A stretch of DNA of 64,000 nt from Cokeromyces recurvatus (lineage: Eukaryota; Mucoromycota; Mucoromycetes; Mucorales; Mucoraceae). The stretch's first letter is position 1. Every line of letters begins with the position of its first letter. Positions 23,140-35,632 of the stretch are shown here, piece by piece. Where the stretch lies: positions 372,001-436,000 of the forward strand of contig NW_026251394.1 of the NCBI RefSeq assembly GCF_025118155.1, in the 5' to 3' direction. A program made the translations under genes and the position numbers. The notes beneath the pieces were generated by a model, which worked only from the letters and a program-made list of their open reading frames with translations, searched no databases and was not told the origin of the DNA.

Positions 23140-25451
23140 TTTTATTTTATTTTGCGGTAAAGAGGAAAACGGGATGAAAAAATTGAAAGCCTTTTATACT
23201 CATCTGAAGTGAATCAAAGTATCACACAAATAATAAAAGACAGTGAAACTTTAGGAAAATAAAAATACCCTTCTAAGGAAATTTTGTTTTTTTTTATTAG
23301 AAAAGTAAAAGAAAAAAAAAAAAGTAAAAAGTAAAAATAAAAAACACACACACACACATTAAAAAAAATAAAAGAAAAGAAAAGAAAAAAAAGATAAATT
23401 GTGTATAGAACAAAATGCTACCACAGAATATATTTAAAATAATTGTCAAGTATTTTTTTTTTTTTGATTTGTTACTGTTTAGAAAATAGATGTGCATATA
23501 AAATAAACTAAAGAAAATTCTTTTTTTTTTTCTATACTTAGCTTTTTTTTTTTTTGAAACCTCCTTCCACTTTAAATTATATTAATAGAAGATTATCAAA
23601 ATTTATCTTGCTAAATTTGTTAAATGTTATTTCCATATTTTACCAGGTTTTATTAAAAGAGAGACAGTAAACATTATTAAAATTACAAAAATAGCTGTTA
23701 TTATTTGAAGTATCATTTTTTCCGATCCTAATAAATTGCGCTTATATAAACCTAATTCACGATTTTTGTTTTAAAAAATAACAAAAAATATACCAATAAA
23801 ATTAGTTTATTATTTATATAAAAGAGGTTCTTTGCTCAAATACAAACAGATAATATTGGATAATATTTTTTTTTTTAGGACGAAAAGTGAATACTCTCTA
23901 CATTGGTCTGAATCTTTAAGCCTTGATTATTATTAGAATACTATACAAATATATGTATTTAATCTGTTCGATTGAAAGATTAAATAGAATACAATGTTGT
24001 ATTACTATCTATGGTAAAGTAAGCAAACGGAAATATATACATCTTTGTAAATTCTTTTTACTTCTGATATTAAAAAGATTTGAAAAGAAAGAAAAAAAGA
24101 AAAAAGGATCGCCATAAATTACACAACAAAAAAAAAAAAGAAAAAATCACATGCTATACATAAAATTTAGCTATTTATGCACTTTAAAATACTAACTCTA
24201 TGAGATATACAGTTATTTCAAGACTGGAAGATGGATTCATTTTTTCTTTAAAGTGAGGTTTTGTGATGTTCAATCAGCATATATACATTTAAAAACTATG
24301 TTTTTTTTAATGGTCAACAGTAATAAACGCGTAGTTGTAAAAGCTAATATGCCCTAGTCAGTTTAAAAAAAAAAAAAACTTATTTCTTATTTATTAAAGG
24401 CTGCCTGCTCTCACTCAATCTTAGATTCTAGGAGGTAATTCTGTTTCGACCATACTGGTTCATTATTTATATAGGTGGAGTCGCGCAGTTTCTAGGTTAA
24501 TCTTGTTCTTTGTATAACTATTTTCGTACTTTAACTGTCAGAAAGAAGATATATATACATACATATATATATATATTGCCCAATAACTCGAGATTTATAA
24601 CTTTAAGTAAATTTTTTCAGAATTAAGGTGAATGGCCGGTATGGAAGTGGGCTTTAATAAAGACATCACTATCGTTGTTAAAGCATCTTCCTCAATGCTC
24701 TTACAATATTTGTATTAAAATAAACGACACCGCAATAGTAAAGCATAAAGTATAATGCGTCTATTGCTGCTAAACACAACTTTTTATATGTACTTGCTTT
24801 AATTTCTTTACAATTTATCTGAACAAGCCTTCTACAAGGAAAAGAAAAGAGGACAGCAAATTGAGCAACTAAAGACGTAAGCTCAGTTCAAGCAAGCATT
24901 ACAAATTAGGGATTTCAGTAACGTGAATTAGTAAACTGAGCCACTGCATATTCATAATGGCAGCATTTGAAACTCTATTTAATTATATTTGTGTAAATAA
25001 TTATATTTAATAATCATTTATTGTTGAAAAAAAAAATAATCATTTCATTTAATGTTTGCATCATATGTACATATTCCCTAGAATAAATAAATAAATATAC
25101 GTATGTTCTATTGAGATATATCAGCGATATTATTAGAAATGGACCATTATTGAGTATATATCTGTTCTAATACTCTTCCTTAGTCATACTTTATTATGAT
25201 AATAGTATGTACATAAAACATATCGATAGTCATTATTGTTTAAACTATTCATATTTTTGTGTAATTCTATTATATAATAACATGTGTATTTATAGAAAAA
25301 AAAAAAGTTCGCAGCATAAGAAGCAAACAGTAGGACAGAATCTTTTATTAAATTTGTATACATTTACATACATTTATATATTTTTTTATATTCTCTCTTT
25401 TTTTTTTTTTTTTTTTGTTTTCTATCTTTAAAAAATAAAATAAATAAATAT
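23140..25451. other. Gene-poor divergent region
   Basis: These 2.3 kb lie between the divergent chitin deacetylase and DGAT2 genes. They hold long A- and T-rich stretches (23290-23560, 25390-25420), a short CA run at 23344-23357 and a TA run at 24552-24576. Open frames are short and homopolymer-coded. I recognise no RNA gene or transposon. Confidence 0.5.
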
Positions 25452-26732
25452 ATGCAATCTGAAACTTTGATAACACCGCCAATACAAGAAAGCAACAATA
25501 ACTTGCCTCATCATGTTCGCTGGGCTCCTTTACGAGGAATTCCTGCCAAAAGACGTTTACAAATGCTGGCCGTTTGTATTTGGATTAGTTTAGTTTTCAT
25601 TTCTGTAGCATCATTTCTCTTTTTAGCAACTTACAAGCTTCTTTGGCCGATTTTGATTGCCTACATCACTTTTATTTGCATCGATAAAGCACCAGAATCT
25701 GGTGGTAGATTAGTTGAAAGAACTCGTCATTGGACCATATGGAACTATTTTGCCGATTATTTTCCAGTGAAACTAATTAAAGTAAAACATAGATAAATAG
25801 ATGTATAAACCTTTTATCAATATCTCATTTATATATATGTATGTATGTAAAGGAATATGATTTAGATCCTACAAAGAATTATGTCTTTGGTTACCATCCT
25901 CATGGTATTATTTCAATGGGTGCATTCGCTAATTTTGCTACAGAAGCAACAGGATTCTCAAAATTATTTCCCGGGATTAAGCCTTCTTTACTTACTTTAA
26001 CTTCTAACTTTAATATTCCTATTTATCGTGACCTCATCATGTCCTTGGGATTAGCTGCAGTCTCTCGTCGTTCATGTGAATCCATTCTATCATCTAGCCC
26101 TGGCCGTTCAATTGTGATTGTGATAGGTGGTGCTGCTGAATCTCTGAGTGCTCGTCCAGGCATAGCTAATTTAGTTCTTCGTAAACGTTTAGGATTTATT
26201 CGACTTGCCATTAAACATAAGGCACCTTTAGTACCTGTCTTTTCATTTGGAGAAAATGAATTATATGATCAACTTGAAAATAATAAGGAAAGTAAAGTAT
26301 TCAAATATCAGAAAATGATGCAATCATTACTTGGTTTTACTTTGCCTTTATTCCATGCTCGAGGCATATTCAATTGTAAGCATAATAATAATAATAATAA
26401 TAACCTATATCACTCACTCCCCCCCTCCCCTCTACTAAAATTGATGTGTATATAGACGATATAGGAATTATACCTTTTAGACATGAAATTGCTACAGTGG
26501 GTAAGTCAAATTATAGTTTATTATGTCGTTTGTTTTTTTTAATTTTTTTTAATATACATTAGTTGGTAAACCCATTCCCGTTCCTGAATTAAAAGAGAAT
26601 CAAAAAGAACCAACTGAAGAGCAAATACTACAAGTCCAAAAACAATATATAAAAGAGCTTGAATCGATTTATAACAAGTATAAAGATATTTACGCTAAGG
26701 ATCGTAAACAAGAACTTTGTATCATAGATTAA
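25452..26732 (+). CDS. DGA1: Diacylglycerol O-acyltransferase type 2
   Basis: This ER/lipid-droplet enzyme makes the last step of triacylglycerol synthesis, acylating diacylglycerol with acyl-CoA. Four exons (25452..25781, 25853..26375, 26456..26500, 26563..26732) join in phase to 355 residues, typical of DGAT2. Two adjacent membrane segments lie near residues 40-80. Exon 2 starts EYDLDPTKNYVFGYHPHG, placing the catalytic YHPHG motif at residues 124-128. Later family blocks are SRRSCESILSS, VIVIGGAAESLSARPG, LRKRLGFIRLAIKHKAPLVP and FSFGENELYDQ. The C-terminal exons give IGIIPFRHEIATVVGKPIPV, also conserved. Intron 1 has a GTAAAA donor and an AAAG acceptor, chosen by frame. Monoacylglycerol acyltransferases are close relatives, so substrate use is not certain. 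Confidence 0.93.
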
Positions 26733-27229
26733 TAAATAAAAGCTTATCTTGTTAAAAAAAAATAACTCTTTTCCCCTCCCAAATCAATAGAATGTCCAAG
26801 GAGAAATTCATCCATTCTTGGGACTATTATTTAGTATGATTTCTATCATATTAGTTACTATTTATATCTGTAATTTTGTCTCTGAAGGATAGAAAGTAAT
26901 TATGCTATATCATATCTTTAATTGTAAAAATGCATATATTACACAAGTATGTTTCAGTATGATCGTTCCTAACAACAATAGAATAAAAATCATAAAGATG
27001 TTTCATATTTTTCTGCTGTCTGAGATTCAATTTTACTAGGTTGAAAAAAAAAAAAAAAAAAAGACTTATAATTCGTCTAGAAACAGTATTATTCTATATG
27101 ATAGCGAATAGTAGTATTTGACAGAATTTATCCAATCAAAAAAATTCAGAAAGTTATTATGTTCAATGTTTTTTTTTCTTTAGTTTTTTTTTTTTTGTTT
27201 TTAATCTTTTATATATTTACATTGTTATA
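26733..27229. other. DGAT2 terminator and DRE2 promoter region
   Basis: These roughly 500 bp separate two genes read in the same direction. An A-run of about 19 at 27044 and T-runs at 27170-27197 are the only notable elements. Confidence 0.5.
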
Positions 27230-28363
27230 ATGAGCTTTGATTCACTTTCTAAAGGAGAAAATGTGTTGTTTGTAGCGCCTGCCACAGTTGATCAATCAAC
27301 TTTTATTAAAGTGAAATCTTCTGCTCAACAACAAGTGGGGATTGAGGGACAAACTGCTTTTGAAGTATTTGATAGAGTTGCTGAAGGTAAAGAAGGAAAA
27401 AAAAATAAAAGTGAAATAGAGACCCCCCCAGGTTCCTCTGTCTGATCTAATATTTATTATTATTAGCACCATTAAATAAATCAAGCTTCAATGTAATTTA
27501 TTCAAATCTCTTTCCCCCTTCTGTCTCCATCCACACATCTAGTATATTTTCTCGTTATTTAAATACTTTAACTGCAGGTGGTCGATTGGTCTTGGAAGAA
27601 GTTGTTTTATTGGTTGATTTAGCAAATACAGTATGTCCTATTACACGCAGGTCTTCTGATTTACAATCTTTATTAAAACTAGCCGGTTTTGTAGATGTGA
27701 CAGTAAAGGATGTAACTCCTGTTAACGATGCAACATTGGCTGCTTATTTCTCTTTATGGGGTACAACTAGAATTGAACAAGGGGTGAGTCGATTAAGTGG
27801 TAAATTTGGTATAGCCCATATTGAAGCAAAGAAGCCTACATATGAAATTGGACAAAAGATATCATTAAATTTTGGTAAAAATAAGAATAATAACAAAAGA
27901 GCAGTATGGGCAAATGTGTCGACAGATGATCTAGAAGATGAAGATGCATTATTAGATGAAAGCGATAAAGTGAAGCCGAGTAAAGAATCTTTAACGAGTA
28001 AGTAAACGGATAAATAAATACAGATTTTTGAATTAAAATGGCTGTAAAATAGGACCTGATGACTGTGAGTTGACAGATGGGAAGAGGAAAGCATGTAAAA
28101 ATTGTACTTGTGGTAGAGCAGAAGAAGAAGAAGGATCAATGGAACAACAAGATAACGTTGTATCTCTCGATTTAATGGATGATTTTGAAGATGAAGTAGT
28201 TGAAGTTGATCCTACACCAAAGAAGACAGGCGGATGTGGTAGTTGCGCTTTAGGCGACGCTTTTAGGTGTTCAACATGTCCTTACTTGGGTATGCCTGCC
28301 TTTAATACAGGAGAAAAAATCGCTCTAGGCGGTATGTTTGCTCAGGATGATATTGAATTTTAA
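27230..28363 (+). CDS. DRE2: Cytosolic Fe-S cluster assembly factor DRE2 (anamorsin/CIAPIN1)
   Basis: Dre2 passes electrons from the diflavin reductase Tah18 to the cytosolic iron-sulfur assembly machinery. Three exons (27230..27386, 27467..27997, 28053..28363) join in phase to 332 residues. The N-terminal part is a methyltransferase-like domain ([24 protein letters not shown]). The C-terminal exon carries both cluster motifs: a [2Fe-2S] site with Cys 234, 244, 247 and 249 (CKNCTCG), and the twin CX2C site with Cys 291, 294, 302 and 305 ([21 protein letters not shown] in two parts). The end [15 protein letters not shown] is conserved. Reading through intron 1 would truncate the protein at codon 71. 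All key residues are present. Confidence 0.95.
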
Positions 28364-28672
28364 GGGAAAAAAATAAATAAATACCACCTCTTGATGATAA
28401 AGAAGAAGGGAAATATCTTTTTATTATTACTATCCTATTATTATGTGTAGAATAATAAATGCTTGTTTATATTACTACAAACACTATTATTTATAATAAA
28501 AAGCTATCATTGTTGTTTATTACTACTACTGCTACTAACTCTTTGTGTTAAGAAACATGCTTTTACAAGTGAAAACTGAGATATCATCTTGCTTTTTTTT
28601 TACCAAGTATAAAGAATAATTACATTGATATAAGAACTCCTTTTATTTCCTTTTAGACACACACACTCTCTC

Positions 28673-28718
<46 letters not shown>

Positions 28719-28751
28719 AAATAAATATATTAATCTCAAGTATTCAAAGTT
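28364..28751. other. Convergent DRE2/uS12m 3' region
   Basis: These roughly 390 bp hold two 3' ends and an (AT)n microsatellite of about 28 bp at 28678-28706, preceded by a short CT run. No gene is seen. Confidence 0.55.
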
Positions 28752-29339
28752 TTAATTCTTTGTGGGCTTTTTGGCTATTATAGAGATTAGAAATAAGTAT
28801 CCTGTTAGTATTTATTTAATACAAATACACTTACTTCCGTATTTTGATCGACTTGTTGTTCTAGTAGCTACACCTTGAAGATCCAAAGCACCACGAACAA
28901 GATGATATCGAACACCTGGAAGATCAGGTACACGACCACCACGTACTAAAACAACCGAATGTTCTTGTAAATTATGACCTTCACCAGGAATATATGCTGT
29001 CACTACTTTTCCATTGGTTAACTTGACTCTTGCTACCTTTCTCACTGCTGAATTAGGCTTCTTGGGTTTAGTTGTATAGACTTTATTACAGACACCTTTA
29101 CGTTGATAGCATTCTTCAAGTGCAGGTGCCTTACTCTGTTTTGTTTTCGATTTACGACACTTTTTCATCACTTGATTTAACGTTGCCATGTTCGCCTTTT
29201 GTATAGGTGTTGTAAATGTAAAATTCGTCAATTGACTAAGAATGGGACTTTGGTGTGTTGTAGAAGTGCGTGTAGTCCATAGATGGGTTTGAGTTAATGG
29301 TTTCCATGTTGATTTTAATAAGGATCGAAATGCTTGCAT
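28752..29339 (-). CDS. MRPS12: Mitochondrial small-subunit ribosomal protein uS12m
   Basis: This decoding-centre protein of the mitochondrial ribosome has two minus-strand exons (29339..28835, 28774..28752), which join in phase to 175 residues. The conserved core has [50 protein letters not shown] and [12 protein letters not shown], all diagnostic. The last exon is only 23 coding nt and gives the expected KYGTKKPTKN end; ignoring the GTAAGT donor would give an atypical tail. I chose the ATG at 29339 because it opens a basic, Arg/Ser/Thr-rich presequence ([18 protein letters not shown]) and the longer frame upstream has no ATG. The gene is divergent from the Seb1/Nrd1-like gene by 451 bp. Confidence 0.94.
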
Positions 29340-29790
29340 TTTAATTGTATTATAAGACCGGTATTGTAAAGAGAGGGAAGGCAGTTGATAATGATTGCGG
29401 AGGAGGGGTCCCTTCAACTTTAGTGTTTGAAATCCCGTCTTGCAAAAAAAATAAAATAAAATAAAGTGTACTTAGACAAAAGAATACCCTATACGCTCCT
29501 TTAAATTATTAGTAATAATACTAATAAATAAGAAACGTTTCTTGCTATATTAAAAAATACTGTGAAATATAAACTTATATTGTCTTTTAGGAATTACTAT
29601 CATCATAACAATAACATAAATTGTATGAGGGTATAAGCATTACTTGTGACGTAATCAACTTTGACCAATAAAAGAAGACAAATAAAAAGTTTTTTCTTAA
29701 GATTTTTTTTTTTTTAGTAATTCCAAAAAGACTTTTTCCTTACAATTTATCTACTTTTCTTTCTTCTTTTACTCTCAACATACATATATA
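29340..29790. other. Divergent uS12m/Seb1-like promoter region
   Basis: This 451-bp spacer lies between two divergent start codons. It is A/T-rich with a T-run at 29703-29715. No open frame or RNA gene is seen. Confidence 0.5.
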
Positions 29791-32661
29791 ATGACAGATA
29801 GTTGGGATAGAACTATTTTTGATAAAGAACTCAAGTCAATATTGGACGGAAAACTTCCTGTTTCAGCTTCAAAAATCACTTCACTTCAAACATTAGCAAT
29901 TTCTCATCCTCAGGTAATTATTTCTTTATTTTTATTTTCTTAGGAAAAACATATAGTAGGAATTATTAACTTTTTTTTTATTTTTTGTTTTATAGCATCA
30001 TAATTATATTATACAATGCATCACAAGGTTTATAGAAACTTCATCTCCAGAATATCGTTTAGCAGGTTTGTATGTGATTGATGCTATTTCTCGTTCTGTA
30101 CATAAACAACAAAGGAAAAGAGAAGAAAATAATAATTACGGTCCACATGAACTGGATGTTTTTTTGAAGAGATTTGCTATTGTGTTGAAGAATGATTCTT
30201 TGAATGGCTGTTTTGAGCCATGTTCAGAAAAGGATAAGGTGAGACCCTCCCCCTTTTTTTTTATTTTCCCTTCCTTTATATAAATATATACATGTATAAA
30301 CTACATTTTATCTCTTTTACACCCATTTTTATCCTTTTTATTTTCCCTTTATTCTGGATATGCTTTTTTTTTTCTTTCTCACTTGGTTGGTTTGATGAAT
30401 GACTGGTGGTACTAGAAACTGGAATTAAATGAAGAAAGTAAAAGGAAAATGAAAAAAAGGAAAAAGAGAGATTGTTTGAGAAAATAGGATAAGCAAATAG
30501 CTTTCTTCTTTTATGTCAGATTTAAGAACTGGTAAACAAATAGAATAATACATGTGTGAAATTCATTTTCTTTAATTATCTAGTTCTCTTTTTCTTATAT
30601 GAGTTATACTGTCATTTGACAAGCATAGCTATAACTTAAGCCTATACTTGAAGGTGTTAGTCTCTGTGTCTATATCGCTCTCTGTTCCTCTTTCTCTTCT
30701 TTCTTTTACTTTCTCTTTAATTCTAGATTTCTTTGTGGTTCTCTTCTTCTTCATTTTTGTTTTTGTTTGTCAAGATATCTACAAGCCTTTCTTCCTTATA
30801 AACAAGGATGATATAATGTAAGAGGGAAAAAAAAAAGTCAATAGTAGAAGAAAGCATAGAAAATAAAGGGAAATGATGACAACAGTAACAACAAATAAAG
30901 AGATATATGTATATCTCATGTTTTTCTTATATTTTTATCATAATTAAAATCGATTTATACAACTCTCCTTCCCCCCCCCTCCTTCTCTCTCTCTCTCTCC
31001 TCAAAATATGTTTGAAAATGTTCAGTTTTATCTTATTTTTTTTTTCTTTTCTTTTTTGTATATTGTATGGAAAATAAAATATATAGGATAAAGTCAAAAA
31101 GACACTGGATTTCTGGGAGCAGGGAAGCATTTATTCCAAAGATTTGGTTCAACATGTGAAGCATTCTTTTCTGACAAGTAGTAGCAAGAGTGATAGTTTA
31201 GATAAAGGTTCTTATTATATACATAATAAAATTCAATTCATTAACATTGCTTTCTTTTTTAAAAAAAAAACAAAAATAAAAATAAAAATAAAAATAGATA
31301 CAGTATCACCACCTGTAGATGCAGCAAAACTTTTAGCCACTCTCAGTAATATTGGAAATGGAAGTTTAGCAAATCTTAATATTCCTGGTCTAAATTCACC
31401 TGTGCCACCACCACCACCACCAGCAACAGCAGTAACAACAGCAGCAGCACTACCACCACCACCACCACCACTACAACAACAACAACAACAAGAAGAAAAG
31501 ATACTACCACCTGCTCTTGCCAAGTTATTAGATGGGCTTGTTTCTACTCCTTCAACAACTACATCTGACTCACCTACACCCCCTTTATCAGTACCTACAA
31601 TAACAGATCCACGAGTAGGTATGAATGATCCACGCATGCAAGAACAAGCATCATCTCCATCAAGAAATGTCAAGAATTGGCCCCCTCCACAAGGACCTTC
31701 TATTCCTGCAACTCGACCAGGAGAAAGAAGATCAAGATGGGGTAATGTAGAAAAGTCAACAACTAGTTATCAAGATCAATGGCCTCAACATGGTGCAATT
31801 CAAGATCCTCGTTTAATGAATATGACTTTTCATCAACCACAACCGCCTTTTACAAATTATTCCTTGACGGGTACAGAACCATTTATTGATTCAAATTTAC
31901 CACCAGGATGTATTAAAGGTAATAAATGTAGTCATTCAAAGTATATTCATATTGATATTCATTTTCATATTCATATCTATTTTCTCATAGTTCTTACACG
32001 CACTTTGTTTGTGGGACCTATTCCTGATCATTATGAAGAAGAAGATGTCTCTCGTTTATTTTCAAAATATGGTCAACTAGCAAGTGTGATTGTAGCTAAA
32101 AAGATTAAAGGAAGACACAATGCATTTTTAAAGTTTACAACAAGAGCCTCTACAAAGGCAGCTAAATTTGATTCAGAGGGACTTGTAGTGGAGGGAGTCC
32201 CTGTGAAGGTGAATTGGGCGTTTGGATTTGGACCTAAAAAGCATTTTAACTTTGATAGAGGAGAATCGATTATTCCTTTAGCTGAATTAAGTTCCGAAGA
32301 AAAGAGTAATCTTGTGACAGCACCTGTAGGTGGATTCCAAGGACAACCTTTAAGGGATAGAACAGTGATTGAAGAACCCGAAGCACAATATCGACCTGAA
32401 TGGAAATATGATAGTCATGAAGAACAACAACAACAACGTAGTGGATTTAAACGTCAACAACATATGAATCATGATGATGGATTCAATCGAAAAAGAGGAA
32501 GATTTAACCAACAACAACAACAGTCACCTTATCCACCCACTCATAATTATCAACAACAATTTAGAAATAATAACAGACAACAAGCAACGGGATTTTATCA
32601 ACAATCACAAAATCAATTTAGACCACCTGCTTTTTCAAATAACATACCACCTCCTTATTAA
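29791..32661 (+). CDS. seb1: CID-RRM transcription termination factor (Seb1/Nrd1-like)
   Basis: Proteins of this type bind the RNA polymerase II C-terminal domain and nascent RNA to direct termination and 3' processing. Five exons (29791..29913, 29996..30238, 31087..31207, 31298..31918, 31991..32661) join in phase to 592 residues. The CTD-interacting domain fills the N-terminus (FDKELKSILDGKLPVSASKI, RLAGLYVIDAISRSVHKQ, KTLDFWEQGSIYSK). A Pro/Gln-rich, low-complexity middle follows, including DPRVGMNDPRMQ. The RRM reads CIKVLTRTLFVGPIPDHY, KFDSEGLVVEGVPVKVNWAFG, then FDRGESIIPLAELSSEEKS, resembling Seb1. The tail is Gln/Asn-rich. Intron 2 is 848 nt, far longer than the others here. Intron 3 (31208..31297) has an unusual GTTCTT donor; it is in frame and could be retained, adding 30 Lys/Ile-rich residues. 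Confidence 0.88.
30239..31086 (+). other. 848-nt intron inside the Seb1/Nrd1-like gene
   Basis: The intron runs from GTGAGA to TATAG and splits the CID coding region. It contains T- and A-rich stretches and a pyrimidine block near 30960-31005. No frame inside continues the protein, so retention would truncate it within the CID. A box C-like ATGATGA occurs at 30873 but no partner box D follows at a suitable distance. Confidence 0.7.
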
Positions 32662-32936
32662 GCTGTAAAAAAAAAAGAAAAAAAGAAAAAAAAAAAGCAT
32701 TATAATAAATATTTATTATATAAAAATAGGGAACTGTACAAATAAAAAGAAAGATAATAAATATATATTATACACAACAAAGTTTACTTATTGCTTTCTT
32801 TCTTTTTTTTTCGTGTGTATGTGTGGGGGGATATGAATTACATAAAGAAAAAAAAATGTAATTAATTAAAAGAATATGTATAATATTAATTGTTGTTATT
32901 ATTATTATAATTATTATTATTGGATATTTTTTTTCT

Positions 32937-33350
<414 letters not shown>

Positions 33351-33423
33351 TTATTAAAAAAAATTTATGTATAAGAAAGAAAAAAAGGTTGTCGAAAGAA
33401 AAATGATTTTGCTTTTTTAATTA

Positions 33424-33431
33424 TTTATAAA
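33424..33431 (-). promoter_or_regulatory. TATA box of histone H3
   Basis: TTTATAAA reads the same on both strands and lies 77-84 bp upstream of the H3 ATG, similar to the other three histone genes here. Confidence 0.6.
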
Positions 33432-34009
33432 CGTTTTTTTCAAAAGTCACACAAGAGAAATCAAATTTCTTTATTAGGAATTCATTTGATATATGTTTTT
33501 TTTTTTCTAATATATTTAATTGGAGATAATAATAATAATAAAAAATTATTTTATACAAAAAAAAAAAAAAAATAAATGTATACATTTTTTATTTAAGAAA
33601 AAAAAATGTAGCGCGTTGCTGCGAAACTTGAAAAAAAATGAAAAAAAAAATTTCTTCTCCTTTCAAGATAAATAAGACGGTAATAAGACCCTTAAAAAAA
33701 TATATACATATACACATATAAACAAATCAGTATGTATTTAATCGTCAGCATATTTTTCTTTTTAAATTAGAGTACTTGATTATAGGGAAAAGTAAAAAAA
33801 AAAGGGGGGAAGAAAAGTTAGGTGTAAAATAGATGTATATATTTTTTTAAATGTATACTTTTTTTTTTGTTCTTAAGATTTTTTTTTTTTTTTTTTACTT
33901 TAGAAAAAAAAAATTAATTCGCATTTTGAAAAAAAAAAAATCTGAAGAAAAAAAAAAAGTATACAAAATATATGAACTTTAGCTATCGTCGGTGATTTAA
34001 TTAAATGAA
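33432..34009. promoter_or_regulatory. Shared divergent H3/H4 promoter spacer
   Basis: This is the core of the 741-bp spacer between the divergent H3 and H4 start codons. It is mostly A- and T-runs but has one GC-rich island, TAGCGCGTTGCTGCGAA, at 33609-33625, which stands out from its surroundings and is a candidate cell-cycle (E2F/SBF-like) site. No binding protein can be assigned from sequence. Confidence 0.5.
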
Positions 34010-34400
<391 letters not shown>

Positions 34401-34649
34401 ATCAATTGCAACTTATACAACTACAATTTGAATATTTATATACAATATATCCCCTTTTTTTTATTATTTCTGTAAATATACAATAATAAACAAATATATA
34501 ATACACATATAATATTTATAGTTTTATATATAATCTATACATAAAATATAATTGGTTCACGTGTCTACTGTATTTTTATAACCTTTTATCTATAAGATAA
34601 CGATTAACGTTTTGATTTTTTATTTTATTTTGTTTTTTTTCTTAATTTT

Positions 34650-35468
34650 ATGTCCATATTGGCTGAAATAGAAAATGATGATGATCATAATAATACTACA
34701 GCAACAACAACAACAACAACAACAACCTTAAATAACAGTCCATCTTTTATTAGTGAAACAACAAAAAGAGTCTTTCTTTTTCACTCTTCTTCCTTTTTTC
34801 ACATTACAACTTTATTTCCTCCTACTATCATCATCACTGTAAAAGGTCTTTATTCTCTAATGATAATTACGAATGAAGAAAGAAATCTATTACCATTAAA
34901 ACGAAAGGAATTACTAACAGTGTCTCCTATTCAATCTTCTTCATTACCTCTATTGAAGAAATCAACCCCTATAGATAATCTCATTACTACCTCAGCATCA
35001 GAAAAAACAACAACCGATCACTCCTCATCATCACAAGATGAAAATAAGAAACCGCCTACAAAAAAATACCGTTATAAATTAAAAAAACCCGTTGTTATAT
35101 TAAAGAACAAAAATAAACATAAAACAACGACTGCAGCTATGGATGAAGAGGAGGAAGTACCGATGACAAAACCGTTATCTATTACAGAAAAAAGAAAAAG
35201 ACAAGCTAAAAGAGCAACTCAAATAAAACAATGGAAAGTAAGGGAAGAAAGAGAGGCAAGAGAAGTAAGGTTAAAAATACGAAGACAGATGGTTAATGGC
35301 ACTATTCCAAAGACAATAACAACTGGAACAAAACTATCGCCTACTGCTTCTACTACTACTACTACTACTATAAAGAAGAAGAAGAAGCATGTGAAATTCA
35401 ACATTGAAAGAAATAAGATTATTCAAATACCATGTTTTATTTCGGAAGATGATTCTGTAAATGTATAA
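34650..35468 (+). CDS. Unrecognised basic low-complexity protein between the histone pairs
   Basis: This open frame of 272 codons has its ATG 249 bp after the H4 stop. I do not recognise a family. It shows a Thr-rich start (codons 17-27), a hydrophobic patch near residues 41-75, a basic segment (KKYRYKLKKPVVILKNK), a highly charged probable helix (about residues 178-212, with KRKRQAKRATQIKQWKVREE), poly-Thr then KKKKKHVKFNIERNKIIQI. KHVKF fits the RVxF docking pattern of protein phosphatase 1. An in-frame ATG at 34860 could be the true start, which would drop the hydrophobic patch. No splice pair fits the frame there. Length without stops in such A/T-rich DNA suggests a real gene, with moderate confidence. 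Confidence 0.6.
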   Translation: MSILAEIENDDDHNNTTATTTTTTTTLNNSPSFISETTKRVFLFHSSSFFHITTLFPPTIIITVKGLYSLMIITNEERNLLPLKRKELLTVSPIQSSSLPLLKKSTPIDNLITTSASEKTTTDHSSSSQDENKKPPTKKYRYKLKKPVVILKNKNKHKTTTAAMDEEEEVPMTKPLSITEKRKRQAKRATQIKQWKVREEREAREVRLKIRRQMVNGTIPKTITTGTKLSPTASTTTTTTIKKKKKHVKFNIERNKIIQIPCFISEDDSVNV

Positions 35469-35632
35469 ATAAATCATATATTGACTTTTTTTTTATTTAT
35501 TAATAAAATAAAAAAAGAATATATATAAAATATATTAAGTATGTTTATGTACAAAGAAATAATAATTAAAGAAAAAAGAATGGTAACACAATATTATATT
35601 TAAGAGAAAATAGGTAAAAAAAAAGGTATTGT

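Noticed and set aside
29340..29417. An upstream extension of uS12m to 29417
   Set aside because: The extension begins with TTG, not ATG, and the ATG at 29339 gives a proper mitochondrial presequence.
30873..30879. Box C-like ATGATGA in the long intron of the Seb1/Nrd1-like gene, suggesting a C/D snoRNA
   Set aside because: No CTGA box D or terminal stem follows within the usual 60-120 nt.
31144..32661. Reading 31144-32661 as one continuous protein
   Set aside because: It translates two likely introns (31208-31297 and 31919-31990) and starts inside the CID; the spliced model restores CIKVLTRTLFVG.
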